Assembly: GCA_012927585.1 (NCBI GenBank)
Contig: JABBOY010000027.1
Span: forward strand, 1-64,000
DNA: 64,000 nt
Source: Glaciimonas sp.
GTDB taxonomy: Bacteria; Pseudomonadota; Gammaproteobacteria; Burkholderiales; Burkholderiaceae_D
Direction: 5' to 3'
Shown: positions 1 through 8,228 of the stretch, piece after piece
Layout: the number at the start of each line of letters is the position of its first letter
How positions within the stretch are numbered: position 1 is the first letter of the stretch
The notes under the pieces: generated by a model
Databases searched by the model: none
What the model was told of the DNA's origin: nothing
What the model saw: only the letters and a program-made list of their open reading frames with translations
Program-made: the position numbers and the translations under genes

Positions 1-224
1 TCATCGGCACCCTCTACAACGGACAAGGACAGAGCGACGCCCAAGTCAACCACATCGGCCAAGGCACGGGAGCCGCCAGCGGCAACGCCCCCAGCTGGTT
101 TCCCGGAGAAAAGGGCGGCCATAGCCATGCCGCCGTACTCTCCGGCATCAAGACCCAGGCCATGCATGCCAGCCAAAGCGGCAACGGCGCCTACAACCAA
201 CTCCTGTTCGACGTAAGCGTGTAA
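1..224 (+). pseudogene. vgrG: vgrG fragment (type VI secretion tip protein), truncated by an insertion sequence
   Basis: The open frame runs from base 3 and encodes 73 residues. It starts IGTLYNGQGQ, has a Gly/His-rich middle (GEKGGHSHAA) and ends NQLLFDVSV. The LYNGQGQ...GIKTQ...GAYNQLLFD pattern is typical of the region of betaproteobacterial VgrG spike proteins just before the DUF2345 part. VgrG trimers form the needle tip of the type VI secretion system. Family members continue after LLFD; here the IS66 end begins at base 213, and the last residues (VSV) and the stop come from the insertion sequence. The 5' part lies outside the window. The gene is very probably inactive, or yields a protein lacking its C-terminal domains. 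Confidence 0.8.
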
Positions 225-288
225 CCCAACCACCTACTATCGAGTAGCATGACGGCGCATCCTTGCTGTTTTCCAGCCAGGAGCAGAT

Positions 289-603
289 ATGTCCCGCAAT
301 CAAACCTCCCCTACCTCGCACGACGCGTGGTCTGAACATATCGCCATGTGGCGGGCAGGCAAGCTCACGCGCATCGCGTATTGCCAGCAACACGATCTAA
401 AACTAAACGCATTCATCTACCAGAGTAAGCGTCATCAGCAATGTCAGCCGAAATCACTCACGCTGGTTCCGGTGACGGTTCGCACAGGGCCGCAGCCGGC
501 AAGCGGCGATGTGGTCTTGCGTGGTCCGAACGGATGGTCGCTTGCCATGTCAAGCGACGTCTCGACGGCATGGCTGGGTGAACTATTGGTGCGACTGGCA
601 TGA
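289..603 (+). CDS. tnpA: IS66 accessory protein TnpA
   Basis: This 104-residue protein is the first gene of the IS66 element. The N-terminal part (AWSEHIAMWRAGKLTRIAYCQQHDL) reads as the helix-turn-helix-like segment of IS66 Orf1 proteins. The second half (LTLVPVTVR...VVLRGPNGWSLAM) matches the short beta-rich tail of that family. TnpA proteins are required for IS66 transposition together with TnpB; their biochemical role is not settled. The stop overlaps the tnpB start by four bases (ATGA), which suggests translational coupling. It looks intact. Confidence 0.85.
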   Translation: MSRNQTSPTSHDAWSEHIAMWRAGKLTRIAYCQQHDLKLNAFIYQSKRHQQCQPKSLTLVPVTVRTGPQPASGDVVLRGPNGWSLAMSSDVSTAWLGELLVRLA

Positions 604-941
604 TCCCGAGCCCGACGCAAATCTGGTGTGCGATCGAAGCCGTCGACATGCGCATGGGCATTGACGGTTTGTCGCTGCGGATTCAACAAGCCCTCGGCAC
701 GTCCCCCTGCGATGGCGCCGCCTATGCCTTTCGTAACTGGCGAGCAAACCGGCTCAAATTAGTCGTGTGGGATGGCACCGGCGTCTGGTTGTGCCAGCGC
801 CGACTGCATCAGGGCAGTTTCGTCTGGCCACAAGCCGGTGATGTGGTCTGTACGCTGTCGGCGACACAGTGGAATTGGCTCATTGCGGGTGTTGATTGGC
901 AGCGCCTCTCGGTATCGGATGTGCGGAACTGGACACTGTAA
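600..941 (+). CDS. tnpB: IS66 accessory protein TnpB
   Basis: This 113-residue protein has the hallmark IS66 Orf2 pattern: MRMGIDGLSLRIQQALG near the start, then AYAFRNWRANRLKLVVWDGTGVWLCQRRLHQGSFVWP. The family is conserved in IS66 elements and needed for transposition, with no known catalytic motif. The length is normal for the family (about 110-120). It overlaps tnpA by four bases and lies 86 bases before tnpC, the usual spacing in this family. Confidence 0.9.
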   Translation: MIPSPTQIWCAIEAVDMRMGIDGLSLRIQQALGTSPCDGAAYAFRNWRANRLKLVVWDGTGVWLCQRRLHQGSFVWPQAGDVVCTLSATQWNWLIAGVDWQRLSVSDVRNWTL

Positions 942-1027
942 AGAGGCGGCTAAAAATACATAAAAATGCGGGGTGAAATCAGATTATTTCCCGGTCGTTT
1001 CATAGAGGAAATGGTAAGATTTCACCT

Positions 1028-2602
1028 ATGGATTTCACTGCAAAACTAGCCCAATTTACCGCCGACTCCACCCTGCCGGACTGGGTCCAGGAAGCGGTGA
1101 AAGGCATGGTTGACGAAGCGCAGAAATCCGTACGGTCAAACCTTGAACTCGATGCCGTCCATACCGAACTTCGTGCCGCTAATATCAAAATTGAGGCACT
1201 GATCCTTGAACTGGCCCATCATCGCCGCATGCGCTTTGGCGCCAAAAGCGAAGCGCTGTCGGTAGACCAACTCGACTTGTTCATCGAAACATTGGAGTCG
1301 GACCGTGCTGAACTGGAAGCGCACATCAATGGATGCGTCGAGCCGAAGCCGCCCAAAGTCAAACGGCTCGTCGCTGGTCGGCAACCACTGCCGGCACATC
1401 TTGAACGCGTGATTCATCGTCATGATCCGGCATCGTGCGACTGCGGCACATGTGGCAAGGCGCTGGTAAAAATCGGCGAAGACGTCACCGAACAACTCGA
1501 TGTCGAGCCGGCGCGCTTCTTCGTTCATCAACATATTCGCTCGCAATGGGCGTGCCGTGCTTGCGAAACCGTGACGGCGCAGCCGATTGCTCCCGCCATC
1601 ATTGACGGCGGCATGGCAGCGCCTGGTTTGCTCAGCTGGGTATCCGTTTGCAAATTCGTCGATCATTTGCCTTTGTACCGCGTCGAACAAATCGCGCAGC
1701 GTACGGGCGTCAGTCTGTCGCGTTCGACGATGACGCAGTGGATAGGGAAAATCGGCGTTTCACTGGAGCCGCTGGTTGAACTGCTCAGTTTTTACCTGCG
1801 GCTAAGAACCTCATGGCATGCCGATGAAACGCCGATACAGCAACTTGCCCCAGGAAAGGGAAAAACAAAGCGCGCTTACCTTTGGGCCTACCGCAGCAAT
1901 GATCTCGATGACGGCCCACCGATTGTGGTCTTCGAGTACCAGCCTGGCCGTGGCGGCAAATACGCGCATGAATTTCTGTCTGGGTGGCAAGGCCATCTGA
2001 TGGTCGATGATTATTCCGGCTACAAGGCCTTGTTTCGCGCTGGCGTGACGGAATTGGCCTGCTGGGCACACGCGCGCCGTAAGCTATTCGATTTGCATGT
2101 GGCAACGAAAAGTCCCATCGCTGAACAGGCATTGAAATGGATTGTCGCCTTGTATGACGTCGAGAAAAAGGGCAAGGATGTCGATTGCGCTGCGCGTGGG
2201 CAATTGCGTCAGCAAGAGGCCAAGCCGCTACTGGCATCGTTTCATGCCTGGTTGACGCAAGTGCATCCAACGGTCGCGCCCGGCAGCAGCACACGCAAGG
2301 CGCTCGATTACACCTTGCGTCGTTGGCCGGCGCTGATCCGTTATGCCGAGACCGGCAATTTACCGATCGATAATAATCCAGTTGAAAATGTCATTCGACC
2401 GATTGCCGTGGGCAAGAAAAACTGGCTATTCGTGGGATCTGAGCGCGCCGGACGACGCGCTGCCGCGATTCAATCCTTATTGGCCACCGCCAAACTCAAT
2501 GGGCTCGACCCTGCCGACTGGCTCAAGATGGTGCTGGAAAAATTACCAACCTGTCTCAATAGCGACATCGATGATCTACTGCCGTTTCGTCGCGCTGCTT
2601 AA
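1028..2602 (+). CDS. tnpC: IS66 transposase TnpC (DDE type)
   Basis: This 524-residue protein has the full IS66 transposase plan. A coiled-coil N-terminus (about residues 1-90) is followed by a Cys-rich zinc-binding segment (HDPASCDCGTCGKAL, then WACRACE). The DDE catalytic domain shows the first acidic residue in SWHADETPIQ, the second in HLMVDDYSGYKALF and the Glu in PIDNNPVENVIRPIAVG. The C-terminal tail has the usual FVGSERAGRRAAAIQSLLATAKLNGLDP signature. No frameshift or stop interrupts it, so the element may still be active. Confidence 0.95.
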   Translation: MDFTAKLAQFTADSTLPDWVQEAVKGMVDEAQKSVRSNLELDAVHTELRAANIKIEALILELAHHRRMRFGAKSEALSVDQLDLFIETLESDRAELEAHINGCVEPKPPKVKRLVAGRQPLPAHLERVIHRHDPASCDCGTCGKALVKIGEDVTEQLDVEPARFFVHQHIRSQWACRACETVTAQPIAPAIIDGGMAAPGLLSWVSVCKFVDHLPLYRVEQIAQRTGVSLSRSTMTQWIGKIGVSLEPLVELLSFYLRLRTSWHADETPIQQLAPGKGKTKRAYLWAYRSNDLDDGPPIVVFEYQPGRGGKYAHEFLSGWQGHLMVDDYSGYKALFRAGVTELACWAHARRKLFDLHVATKSPIAEQALKWIVALYDVEKKGKDVDCAARGQLRQQEAKPLLASFHAWLTQVHPTVAPGSSTRKALDYTLRRWPALIRYAETGNLPIDNNPVENVIRPIAVGKKNWLFVGSERAGRRAAAIQSLLATAKLNGLDPADWLKMVLEKLPTCLNSDIDDLLPFRRAA

Positions 2603-2643
2603 CCGCTCTACAACACATTTAAAACGTGGTAGCGCTGCACGCT

Positions 2644-2787
2644 TACGGTGCACTGGCGCAGATGGGCGGCAAACTGGTGCGCTGCATGGGCATTGTACGC
2701 ACCACGTTTGCACTAAACCTCAAGGCAGCAAGCTACAACTTGAAACGCATGGTGTTCCTGAAAGAAAAAGGTCTTGCGGCATTCTAA
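2644..2787 (+). pseudogene. IS5-family transposase, C-terminal remnant
   Basis: Directly after the IS66 right end, 47 sense codons run to a TAA at 2785-2787. They encode GALAQMGGKLVRCMGIVRT followed by ALNLKAASYNLKRMVFLKEKG. The KAA.YNL.R...L pattern just before the stop is the C-terminus of many IS5/IS1182-type transposases. The N-terminal and catalytic parts are missing. A sequence reading AAGGGCACCTCGAATAACC on the minus strand (ending at 2966) could be the right inverted repeat of this element, but that boundary is inference. Confidence 0.65.
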
Positions 2788-3195
2788 AACGGCGAAACTG
2801 CCGACTGAAAGCCGATAAAAATCGGCAGCGTCACCCGAAATTCAACAAAAACTTCGGATCAACTCGCTGCTTCCGACAGGTTTCAGAAAAAAATTGCACC
2901 TGGCTGCTCGGATGAAGTCGCCTTCTCTATCAAATGATGGAAAACGCGGTTATTCGAGGTGCCCTTAACTGATCGCATCCTCACAAACGAAGCGACGGAA
3001 CTCGTTGTGCTTATTGGCGATGGAGTTTGGCAAATAGAAGAACATTTCTAGCATAAAGAACCAGCCGATGGTGCAGCAGATGCAGGAGAAATCGGCGAGA
3101 ACTCCGCTGACAGACTTGTGCCTGTCAGCGGTTTTTATTTTTGTATTTATTGTTCGGCCAGATAGTTTGGATGTACCCATTATTGAGAGGGTGTA
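2788..3195. other. Gene-poor stretch after the insertion sequences
   Basis: About 400 bases with no convincing gene. The first part, to about 2966, is probably the non-coding tail of the IS5 remnant. A minus-strand open frame (2965-3216) encodes a partly hydrophobic 83-residue peptide that resembles no family I know and overlaps the terminator and the next gene's start. The only clear signal is a hairpin terminator at 3104-3143. Confidence 0.5.
3104..3143 (+). terminator. Rho-independent terminator without an obvious upstream gene
   Basis: A perfect 9-bp stem, CCGCTGACA (3104-3112) with TGTCAGCGG (3123-3131), is followed by a T-rich run (TTTTTATTTTTG). The orientation serves plus-strand transcription, yet no intact gene precedes it. 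It was probably left behind by a gene lost during the insertion-sequence rearrangement. Confidence 0.75.
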
Positions 3196-3651
3196 ATGCG
3201 CATCATTGGTTCGCAAGAAGAATTAAAAGTGTTGGTCGGACAAAAAGTCGCGAGTTCCAGCTGGGTCGATATTACGCAGCAGCGCGTCGATCAGTTCGCA
3301 CAAGCTACTGGCGACTGTCAATGGATTCATCTGGATGTTGAGCGTAGCCGGCGCGAGTCCCCTTTCGGCACGACCGTGGCGCACGGCTTTCTGACCTTGT
3401 CGTTATTGCCGATGTTTATGGAAGAGTCGATTGCCATGAAAGGGGTGAAGATGGGTCTTAATTATGGCTTGAACAAGGTGCGCTTCCCGGCTCCGGTGCC
3501 AGTTGGCAGCCGCTTGCGCGCACACCTGACTTTACTCGCCGTTGATGATATTGAGGGAGGCGTTCAAGCAAGCTGGGAAGTCGTCATGGAACGGCAGGGA
3601 AGCGAGAAGCCGGTTTGTGTGGTTGAGATGCTGGTTCGGCAATATTATTGA
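3196..3651 (+). CDS. MaoC-like acyl dehydratase
   Basis: This 151-residue protein has a single hot-dog fold of the MaoC/NodN type. The signature is ITQQRVDQFAQATGDCQWIHLD followed by FGTTVAHGFLTLSL. The Asp/His in GDCQWIH and the loop with AHGF are the catalytic-dyad region of (R)-specific enoyl-CoA hydratases. The FPAPVPVGSRLRA strand is also typical. The likely role is hydration of enoyl-CoA, or dehydration of a 3-hydroxyacyl thioester, in the cytosol. The substrate cannot be read from the sequence. It stands alone between the IS region and rhlE, and the ATG is the only sensible start. Confidence 0.85.
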   Translation: MRIIGSQEELKVLVGQKVASSSWVDITQQRVDQFAQATGDCQWIHLDVERSRRESPFGTTVAHGFLTLSLLPMFMEESIAMKGVKMGLNYGLNKVRFPAPVPVGSRLRAHLTLLAVDDIEGGVQASWEVVMERQGSEKPVCVVEMLVRQYY

Positions 3652-3796
3652 TGTGGTAGCGCAGTGTGCTCAATCATATTTGCAAGCATCGTTCTTGTGC
3701 GACATCTTTCGGTTTACTTGAGGCGAACGGCTCTTATCACGCCTTATTTAGCACGGGATAAAAGCATAAGCACAGTCAAGCTACGCCACAATCGGT

Positions 3797-5125
3797 TTAA
3801 CGACCACGGCCGCCTGAACGGTGTTGTGCCGATGAGCGCACTGCTACGTTCCCATTGGCTTGCGCCGGGCCGGAGCGCGGTGCGCCGCTACGTGGTTTGC
3901 CAGCGCCAGCATTTGCGCGTGGCTGTTGATTTCTGCCGCCACCGCCACCGCTACGCAGCTGAATCGGTTGCGCTTTGGCATGAGGATCTGGCTCAAAACC
4001 ATCGATGATTTCACGTGGTAATTCGCGCTTGATCAGCTTTTCGATGTCTTTTAGAAGACTGAATTCATCAACACAGACCAGCGAAATCGCTTCGCCAGCG
4101 GCACCGGCGCGGCCGGTACGGCCAATCCGGTGGACATAATCCTCTGCCACGTTCGGCAGATCGTAATTGACCACGTGCGGCAATTGGTCGATATCTATAC
4201 CGCGCGCGGCAATGTCGGTAGCAACCAGCACTTGTAAATTTCCACCCTTAAATTCCGCCAGTGCCTTGGTGCGGGCAGACTGGCTCTTGTTGCCGTGGAT
4301 CGCCATCGCGCTGATGGCATCTTTTTCCAGTTGCTCGACCAATTTGTTGGCGCCATGTTTGGTGCGGGTAAAGACCAGCACTTGCGACCATTGATGGGTT
4401 TTGATCAAGTGGGTCAGCATCGGATGTTTTTTATCACGATCAACCGGATGCACTTTTTGCGCAATGATTTCTACGGTCGAATTGCGTCGTGCTACTTCGA
4501 TCATGGCCGGCGCATTGAGCAAGCCATCGGCCAGCGTCTTGATCTCCTCAGAGAACGTGGCGGAAAACAGCAGATTCTGGCGTTTTTTCGGCAACACAGC
4601 CAAGACGCGCTTGATGTCCTTGATGAAGCCCATGTCGAGCATGCGGTCGGCTTCGTCCAGCACCAGAATTTCAACATGATTCAGATTGATCGTGCCTTGC
4701 TGCATGTGATCCAGCAAACGCCCCGGCGTGGCGACCAGGATATCGACGCCGTGTTTGAGTACCTTGATTTGCGGGTTGATGCCTACACCGCCGAAAATGA
4801 CCGCAGAAGTCAGCTTCACGTATTTTCCGTATTGACGCACACTTTCTTCGATCTGCGCCGCCAGTTCGCGGGTCGGTGTCAGAATCAGGGTGCGAATGGG
4901 CGTGCCTTGCAGATTCGGGTTTTTTGCGGCGCTAGCTAGCCGGTGCAGAATTGGTAGCGTAAAAGCGGCCGTTTTGCCGGTGCCGGTCTGGGCGCCGGCC
5001 AGCAAGTCGCCGCCCGCCAGCACGGCAGGGATGGCTTGCGCTTGAATAGGGGTTGGAGTGGTGTAGCCTTTTTCGGTTACAGCACGAAGAATTGCATCGG
5101 ACAGGCCGAGTTCAGTAAATAGCAT
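3797..5125 (-). CDS. rhlE: DEAD-box ATP-dependent RNA helicase, RhlE type
   Basis: This 442-residue enzyme has the full helicase core: Q motif (TPIQAQAIP), Walker A AQTGTGKT (about 44-51), [19 protein letters not shown], the SAT motif in LLFSATF, and HRIGRTGR in the second RecA-like domain. A Gly/Arg/Gln-rich basic tail (GGGGGRN...SGGRGR) follows, as in RhlE proteins that act on rRNA during ribosome assembly or on structured mRNA. I placed the start at the ATG at 5125 ([12 protein letters not shown]), the normal RhlE N-terminus. A longer frame upstream encodes Cys/Arg-rich residues unlike the family. Confidence 0.92.
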   Translation of the reverse strand: MLFTELGLSDAILRAVTEKGYTTPTPIQAQAIPAVLAGGDLLAGAQTGTGKTAAFTLPILHRLASAAKNPNLQGTPIRTLILTPTRELAAQIEESVRQYGKYVKLTSAVIFGGVGINPQIKVLKHGVDILVATPGRLLDHMQQGTINLNHVEILVLDEADRMLDMGFIKDIKRVLAVLPKKRQNLLFSATFSEEIKTLADGLLNAPAMIEVARRNSTVEIIAQKVHPVDRDKKHPMLTHLIKTHQWSQVLVFTRTKHGANKLVEQLEKDAISAMAIHGNKSQSARTKALAEFKGGNLQVLVATDIAARGIDIDQLPHVVNYDLPNVAEDYVHRIGRTGRAGAAGEAISLVCVDEFSLLKDIEKLIKRELPREIIDGFEPDPHAKAQPIQLRSGGGGGRNQQPRANAGAGKPRSGAPRSGPAQANGNVAVRSSAQHRSGGRGR

Positions 5126-5356
5126 GGATGATTTTAAAAAGATCGGCCTGTCGCCATTCAAGGCGTCAGTCGCAGGCAAACAGATCGGTATGCGGAAAAG
5201 TCGTAATAGACAGCGACAAGGGGACTGGTAAGCTGTCGCGTGCCGCAGTATAGCAGCAGTACGGCACAAGTGGGATTTAACCTTTAGGCGCTGTTGTCGG
5301 CCTCGTAAAGCAAAAAACCATCGTCCGAATGGCCGGTGATTTTTTATGCCAAAAAT

Positions 5357-6154
5357 TTATTTGCCCGCGAATGGCGTCAATGCAGCCAGCATTTGCGCGA
5401 ATACCTTGGGGTTGCCGGCAATGATGTTGCCCTGATTCAGGTAATCGGATTCGCCGGAGAAATCGCCCATGATGCCGCCAGCTTCAGTGACCAGCAGCGA
5501 TCCTGCCGCGATATCCCAAGGTCGCAAACCCTTGATGAAATAACCGTCAATATATCCACAAGCCAGATAGGCCAAATCCAGTGCGGCAGAACCGCCTTGG
5601 CGTATCCCATGCGATTTTTGCGACATCAGGCCATACATTTTGAGAAATTCATCCATATTCTTGACATTGGCGTGGGTCAGGCTGGTGCCAAGCAAGGCGT
5701 CGACGAGTTTGTCGCGCTTGGTTACGCGGATGCGCTTCTCGTTCAAGTGTGCGCCAGCGCCTTTGCTGGCCGTAAATAAATCGTTGCGACTCGGGTCATA
5801 CACCACCGCTTGCGTGATGACGCCGCGCTGCTGCAGCGCAATTGATACGCAGTATTGGGGATAACCGTGGATGAAGTTGGTGGTGCCGTCGAGTGGGTCG
5901 ATGATCCAGACGTTTTCATTTTCATCGTTAAGATTAATGGATGCGCCGGATTCTTCGGCGAGAGTGGCGTGACTAGGGTAGGCATTTTGCAAGATTTCAA
6001 TGATCGCCTGTTCGGCTGCCTGGTCAACATCGGTCACGAAGTCGTTATGTTGTTTTTCGGTGACGGTAACGCGGTCGAGGTCGAATGCGGCGCGATTGAT
6101 GATCGCCGCACCGCGGCGGGCGGCCTTGACCGCCGTATTGAGCATTGGATGCAT
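5357..6154 (-). CDS. suhB: Inositol-1-monophosphatase family protein SuhB
   Basis: This 265-residue protein matches E. coli SuhB (267) in length. The metal-binding motifs of the Mg-dependent, Li-sensitive phosphatase family are present: EESG in ATLAEESGAS, then WIIDPLDGTTNFIHGYPQYCVSIA, and the later RPWDIAAGSLLVTEAGG. SuhB dephosphorylates inositol-1-phosphate in vitro, and in E. coli it also acts in rRNA transcription antitermination with Nus factors. The start is the ATG at 6154 (MHPMLNTAVKAAR). It is divergent from trmJ, an arrangement common in proteobacteria. Confidence 0.93.
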   Translation of the reverse strand: MHPMLNTAVKAARRGAAIINRAAFDLDRVTVTEKQHNDFVTDVDQAAEQAIIEILQNAYPSHATLAEESGASINLNDENENVWIIDPLDGTTNFIHGYPQYCVSIALQQRGVITQAVVYDPSRNDLFTASKGAGAHLNEKRIRVTKRDKLVDALLGTSLTHANVKNMDEFLKMYGLMSQKSHGIRQGGSAALDLAYLACGYIDGYFIKGLRPWDIAAGSLLVTEAGGIMGDFSGESDYLNQGNIIAGNPKVFAQMLAALTPFAGK

Positions 6155-6312
6155 AGTGGTTCCGTTAAAATGGCGGCACTGCTTGCAAGCAATAACGCCG
6201 CAACCAAAACCGCACAACATAAATTAAAGAGCGATGCGGTATATTTGTGACCCGGATGTCTGTGCAAGACATCTGATTTCCCTGTATTAACCGCGCAATG
6301 GCGCTATTTTAA

Positions 6313-7065
6313 ATGAACCTGCAGCAAACCAATACGTCTCTTTTTCGGCGCCTGCGTTTTATCCTGGTGGAAACCAGTCGTTCAGGCAACATCGGGTCGG
6401 TTGCGCGTGCCATGAAAACCATGGGTTTTTCGGATATGGTGCTGGTTAATCCTCGCTTTGCAAACATGACGCAGCAGGACGAAGCGATTGCGTTTGCCAG
6501 TAGCGCACACGACATTCTTGCCGCCGCACGCGAAGTCGGTTCGATCGAAGAGGCGCTGGAAGGGTGTAATTTTGCTGCTGCCGTTAGTGCCCGATTGCGC
6601 GAATTTTCACCACCCATCGTGTCGCCGCGCAATCTGGCCAGCCAGTTAGCCACGGATGGCAGCCTGAATGCGGCGCTGATATTCGGCAACGAGCGCTTTG
6701 GTTTGCCGAACGGGATAGTTGAAAAATGCAATGTGCTGATCAATATTCCTGCCAATCCGCTTTATTCTTCCCTCAATCTGGCGCAGGCAGCGCAAGTGCT
6801 GGCCTACGAATGCCGGGTAGCCGCTATCGGCGATGGTGTGCCGGTCAGCGGCATCGGCTTTCAGGGCGCTGCCGCCGGCATTGCTGAAATTGAAGGTATG
6901 TATGCGCATTTGGAGCAGGCGCTGACCGCAATCGGCTTTCTGAATCCCGAACAACCCAAAAAACTGATGCCGCGTCTAAAACGTTTGTTCGCGCGTACTC
7001 GACTGGAGACGGAGGAAGTCAATATTCTGCGTGGAATTGCTAAAAAAATCCTAAGCAGACAATAG
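6313..7065 (+). CDS. trmJ: tRNA (cytidine/uridine-32 2'-O) methyltransferase TrmJ
   Basis: This 250-residue SPOUT-class enzyme is close to E. coli TrmJ (246). The N-terminal part reads LRFILVETSRSGNIGSVARAMKTMGF, the SpoU motif 1 with the conserved Asn and Arg. Motif 2 is ALIFGNERFGLPN, and motif 3 is INIPANPLYSSLNLAQAAQVLAYE, which forms the SAM-binding knot. TrmJ 2'-O-methylates position 32 in the anticodon loop of several tRNAs. The start ATG lies about 160 bases from the divergent suhB start, so the two share a promoter region. Confidence 0.93.
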   Translation: MNLQQTNTSLFRRLRFILVETSRSGNIGSVARAMKTMGFSDMVLVNPRFANMTQQDEAIAFASSAHDILAAAREVGSIEEALEGCNFAAAVSARLREFSPPIVSPRNLASQLATDGSLNAALIFGNERFGLPNGIVEKCNVLINIPANPLYSSLNLAQAAQVLAYECRVAAIGDGVPVSGIGFQGAAAGIAEIEGMYAHLEQALTAIGFLNPEQPKKLMPRLKRLFARTRLETEEVNILRGIAKKILSRQ

Positions 7066-7101
7066 TGTAAAGTTTAATGCGATATTTTAATACCATGCAT
7101 A

Positions 7102-7160
7102 GTATTTTCATATTAAGCATTGTATACATGCGGTAATTGCTATATTATTTACTATACCCC
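7102..7160 (-). repeat. 59-bp dispersed intergenic repeat, copy 1
   Basis: Read on the minus strand from 7160, the element starts GGGGTATA, has CCGCAT at positions 28-33 and ATGC at 41-44, and ends AAAATAC at 53-59. It aligns without gaps to copies at 21005-21063, 30209-30267, 34445-34503 and 41298-41356. The right half of the central hairpin is partly decayed here (ATGCTT instead of ATGCGG). It lies between the 3' ends of trmJ and lexA. Confidence 0.7.
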
Positions 7161-7324
7161 ATGTTTTTTTAGTTTAATTCGAACAAGCACGGAACACTAT
7201 TGAAGCGTATTCATGCTCGGTATTTGCGTGGCGAAAATTCCAAAAGGTGCTTCCCAAGCTTGTCGATTTGCTGGTATACGAAGCGCTTTCATGTTGATTT
7301 GCCGTGATTACACGGTAAGTATTC

Positions 7325-7990
7325 TTAGGCCCACGAGCGTAGCAACCCAACTGCCAGGCCTTCAAGGGCGAAGCTGTCGTCGTCCGATTTGACTTTTATC
7401 GGGGTGAAGTCAGGATTTTCCGGAAGTAGCTCGATCAGCGCGCCAGTTTTTCGGTAGCGCTTGACGGTCACATCGTCGCCTAGCCTGGCTACAATAATCT
7501 GACCGTTTTTAACACTATCAACCTTTTTAACAGCCAGCAAGTCGCCATCCAGAATGCCTGCATCGCGCATGGACATTCCCCGCACTTTCAGCAGAAAGTC
7601 GGGCTTGCTGGAAAACAGGCTAGGGTCAACTTGATAGGTTGCCTGAATATGTTCCATTGCAAGGATCGGCGAGCCGGCTGCCACGCGGCCAACCAAAGGC
7701 AGGCTTAACTGCATTAGAGCAGCGTGCGGCAAAGTCATTTCCGTACCGAGGCCATGATGGTTGTGCTCTTGATTGCGCATGTCACATAAGCGAATTCCGC
7801 GCGATATGCCCGGCGTAATTTGAATTACGCCCTTGCGCGCCAGTGCTTGCAGATGTTCTTCAGCGGCGTTGACTGAGCGAAAGCCGAGTTCAGTCGCGAT
7901 TTCTGCGCGGGTCGGAGGAAATCCTGTGTTTTCGATCGCATTTTTGATCAGGTTCAAAATTTGTTCTTGACGTGCAGTAAGCTTTAGCAT
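7325..7990 (-). CDS. lexA: SOS-response repressor LexA
   Basis: This 221-residue repressor has an N-terminal winged helix ([16 protein letters not shown]...[26 protein letters not shown]) and a C-terminal S24-peptidase domain. The self-cleavage bond is Ala105-Gly106 in GRVAAGSP, the catalytic serine is Ser140 ([10 protein letters not shown]) and the lysine is Lys177 (DVTVKRY). RecA filaments on single-stranded DNA trigger cleavage and derepress DNA-damage genes. Two operator sites sit just upstream of the start, so the gene should repress itself. A His-rich linker (QEHNHHG) between the domains is slightly long. Confidence 0.96.
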   Translation of the reverse strand: MLKLTARQEQILNLIKNAIENTGFPPTRAEIATELGFRSVNAAEEHLQALARKGVIQITPGISRGIRLCDMRNQEHNHHGLGTEMTLPHAALMQLSLPLVGRVAAGSPILAMEHIQATYQVDPSLFSSKPDFLLKVRGMSMRDAGILDGDLLAVKKVDSVKNGQIIVARLGDDVTVKRYRKTGALIELLPENPDFTPIKVKSDDDSFALEGLAVGLLRSWA

Positions 7991-8002
7991 GGTTTTTTTA
8001 GG

Positions 8003-8035
8003 CTGTTCATAAAAACAGTCTGTATTTTTGTACAG
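8003..8035 (-). promoter_or_regulatory. Two tandem LexA boxes upstream of lexA
   Basis: Two perfect CTGT-N8-ACAG sites lie at 8003-8018 and 8020-8035, separated by one base. They start 13 bases upstream of the lexA start codon. Such paired operators are the classic arrangement for lexA autoregulation. Confidence 0.92.
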
Positions 8036-8169
8036 TGCATCACCGAATGCAAGTTTATTCGTTTTTATTTACACATTACGCTTGGTAATTTTTTGGCTTT
8101 CTAGGTTGCATGTTGTCGGTGCTCTTGAATTTTTGATGGTTTAGCAGTACAATTTTGGGCTTTTCTCTT

Positions 8170-8197
8170 CCCACACTCGTCTTGACGCCGAGGTGGG
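8170..8197 (+). promoter_or_regulatory. Candidate S6:S18-binding leader of rpsF
   Basis: The RNA upstream of rpsF can fold into a lower stem CCCAC (8170-8174) with GTGGG (8193-8197) and a small upper hairpin CGT-CTTG-ACG (8178-8187). An unpaired CCG (8188-8190) lies on the 3' side. A two-stem structure with a conserved CCG bulge is the known autoregulatory motif bound by the ribosomal protein S6:S18 complex in rpsF leaders. It sits 31 bases before the start codon. The match is structural, judged by eye. Confidence 0.5.
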
Positions 8198-8228
8198 CGA
8201 TTTTTTAATCAGTCCATAAGGAGTTTAT

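Larger units (their letters stand above)
213..2646 (+). mobile_element. IS66-family insertion sequence, complete
   Basis: The element has three genes (tnpA, tnpB, tnpC) in the standard IS66 order. The left end begins GTAAGCGTGTAACCC at 213. The right end, read on the minus strand from 2646, begins GTAAGCGTGCAGCGC. About 16 of the first 21 terminal positions match, including the nine outermost. IS66 elements normally make 8-bp target duplications, but the flanks here (205-212 TGTTCGAC and 2647-2654 GGTGCACT) do not match. The left flank is vgrG and the right flank is a different transposase gene, so a deletion or recombination probably followed insertion. Confidence 0.9.

Noticed and set aside
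943-960. AAAATAC with nearby ATGCGG between tnpB and tnpC as a 59-bp repeat copy
   Set aside because: The order and spacing of the blocks are wrong, and the sequence belongs to the IS66 element.
1136-1690. Long minus-strand open frame of 184 codons opposite tnpC
   Set aside because: It lies fully antisense to the well-supported IS66 transposase, has no recognisable family and reflects codon bias of the real gene.
2965-3216. Minus-strand 83-codon frame with a hydrophobic centre
   Set aside because: It overlaps the terminator hairpin and the MaoC-like gene start, has no family match and no clear ribosome-binding site.
3664-4008. Plus-strand 114-codon frame after the MaoC-like gene
   Set aside because: Most of it is antisense to the RhlE gene tail, and the composition (Arg/His/Ser-rich) is that of a shadow frame.
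5855-6250. Plus-strand 131-codon frame opposite suhB
   Set aside because: It is antisense to a clear SuhB gene and encodes no known domain.
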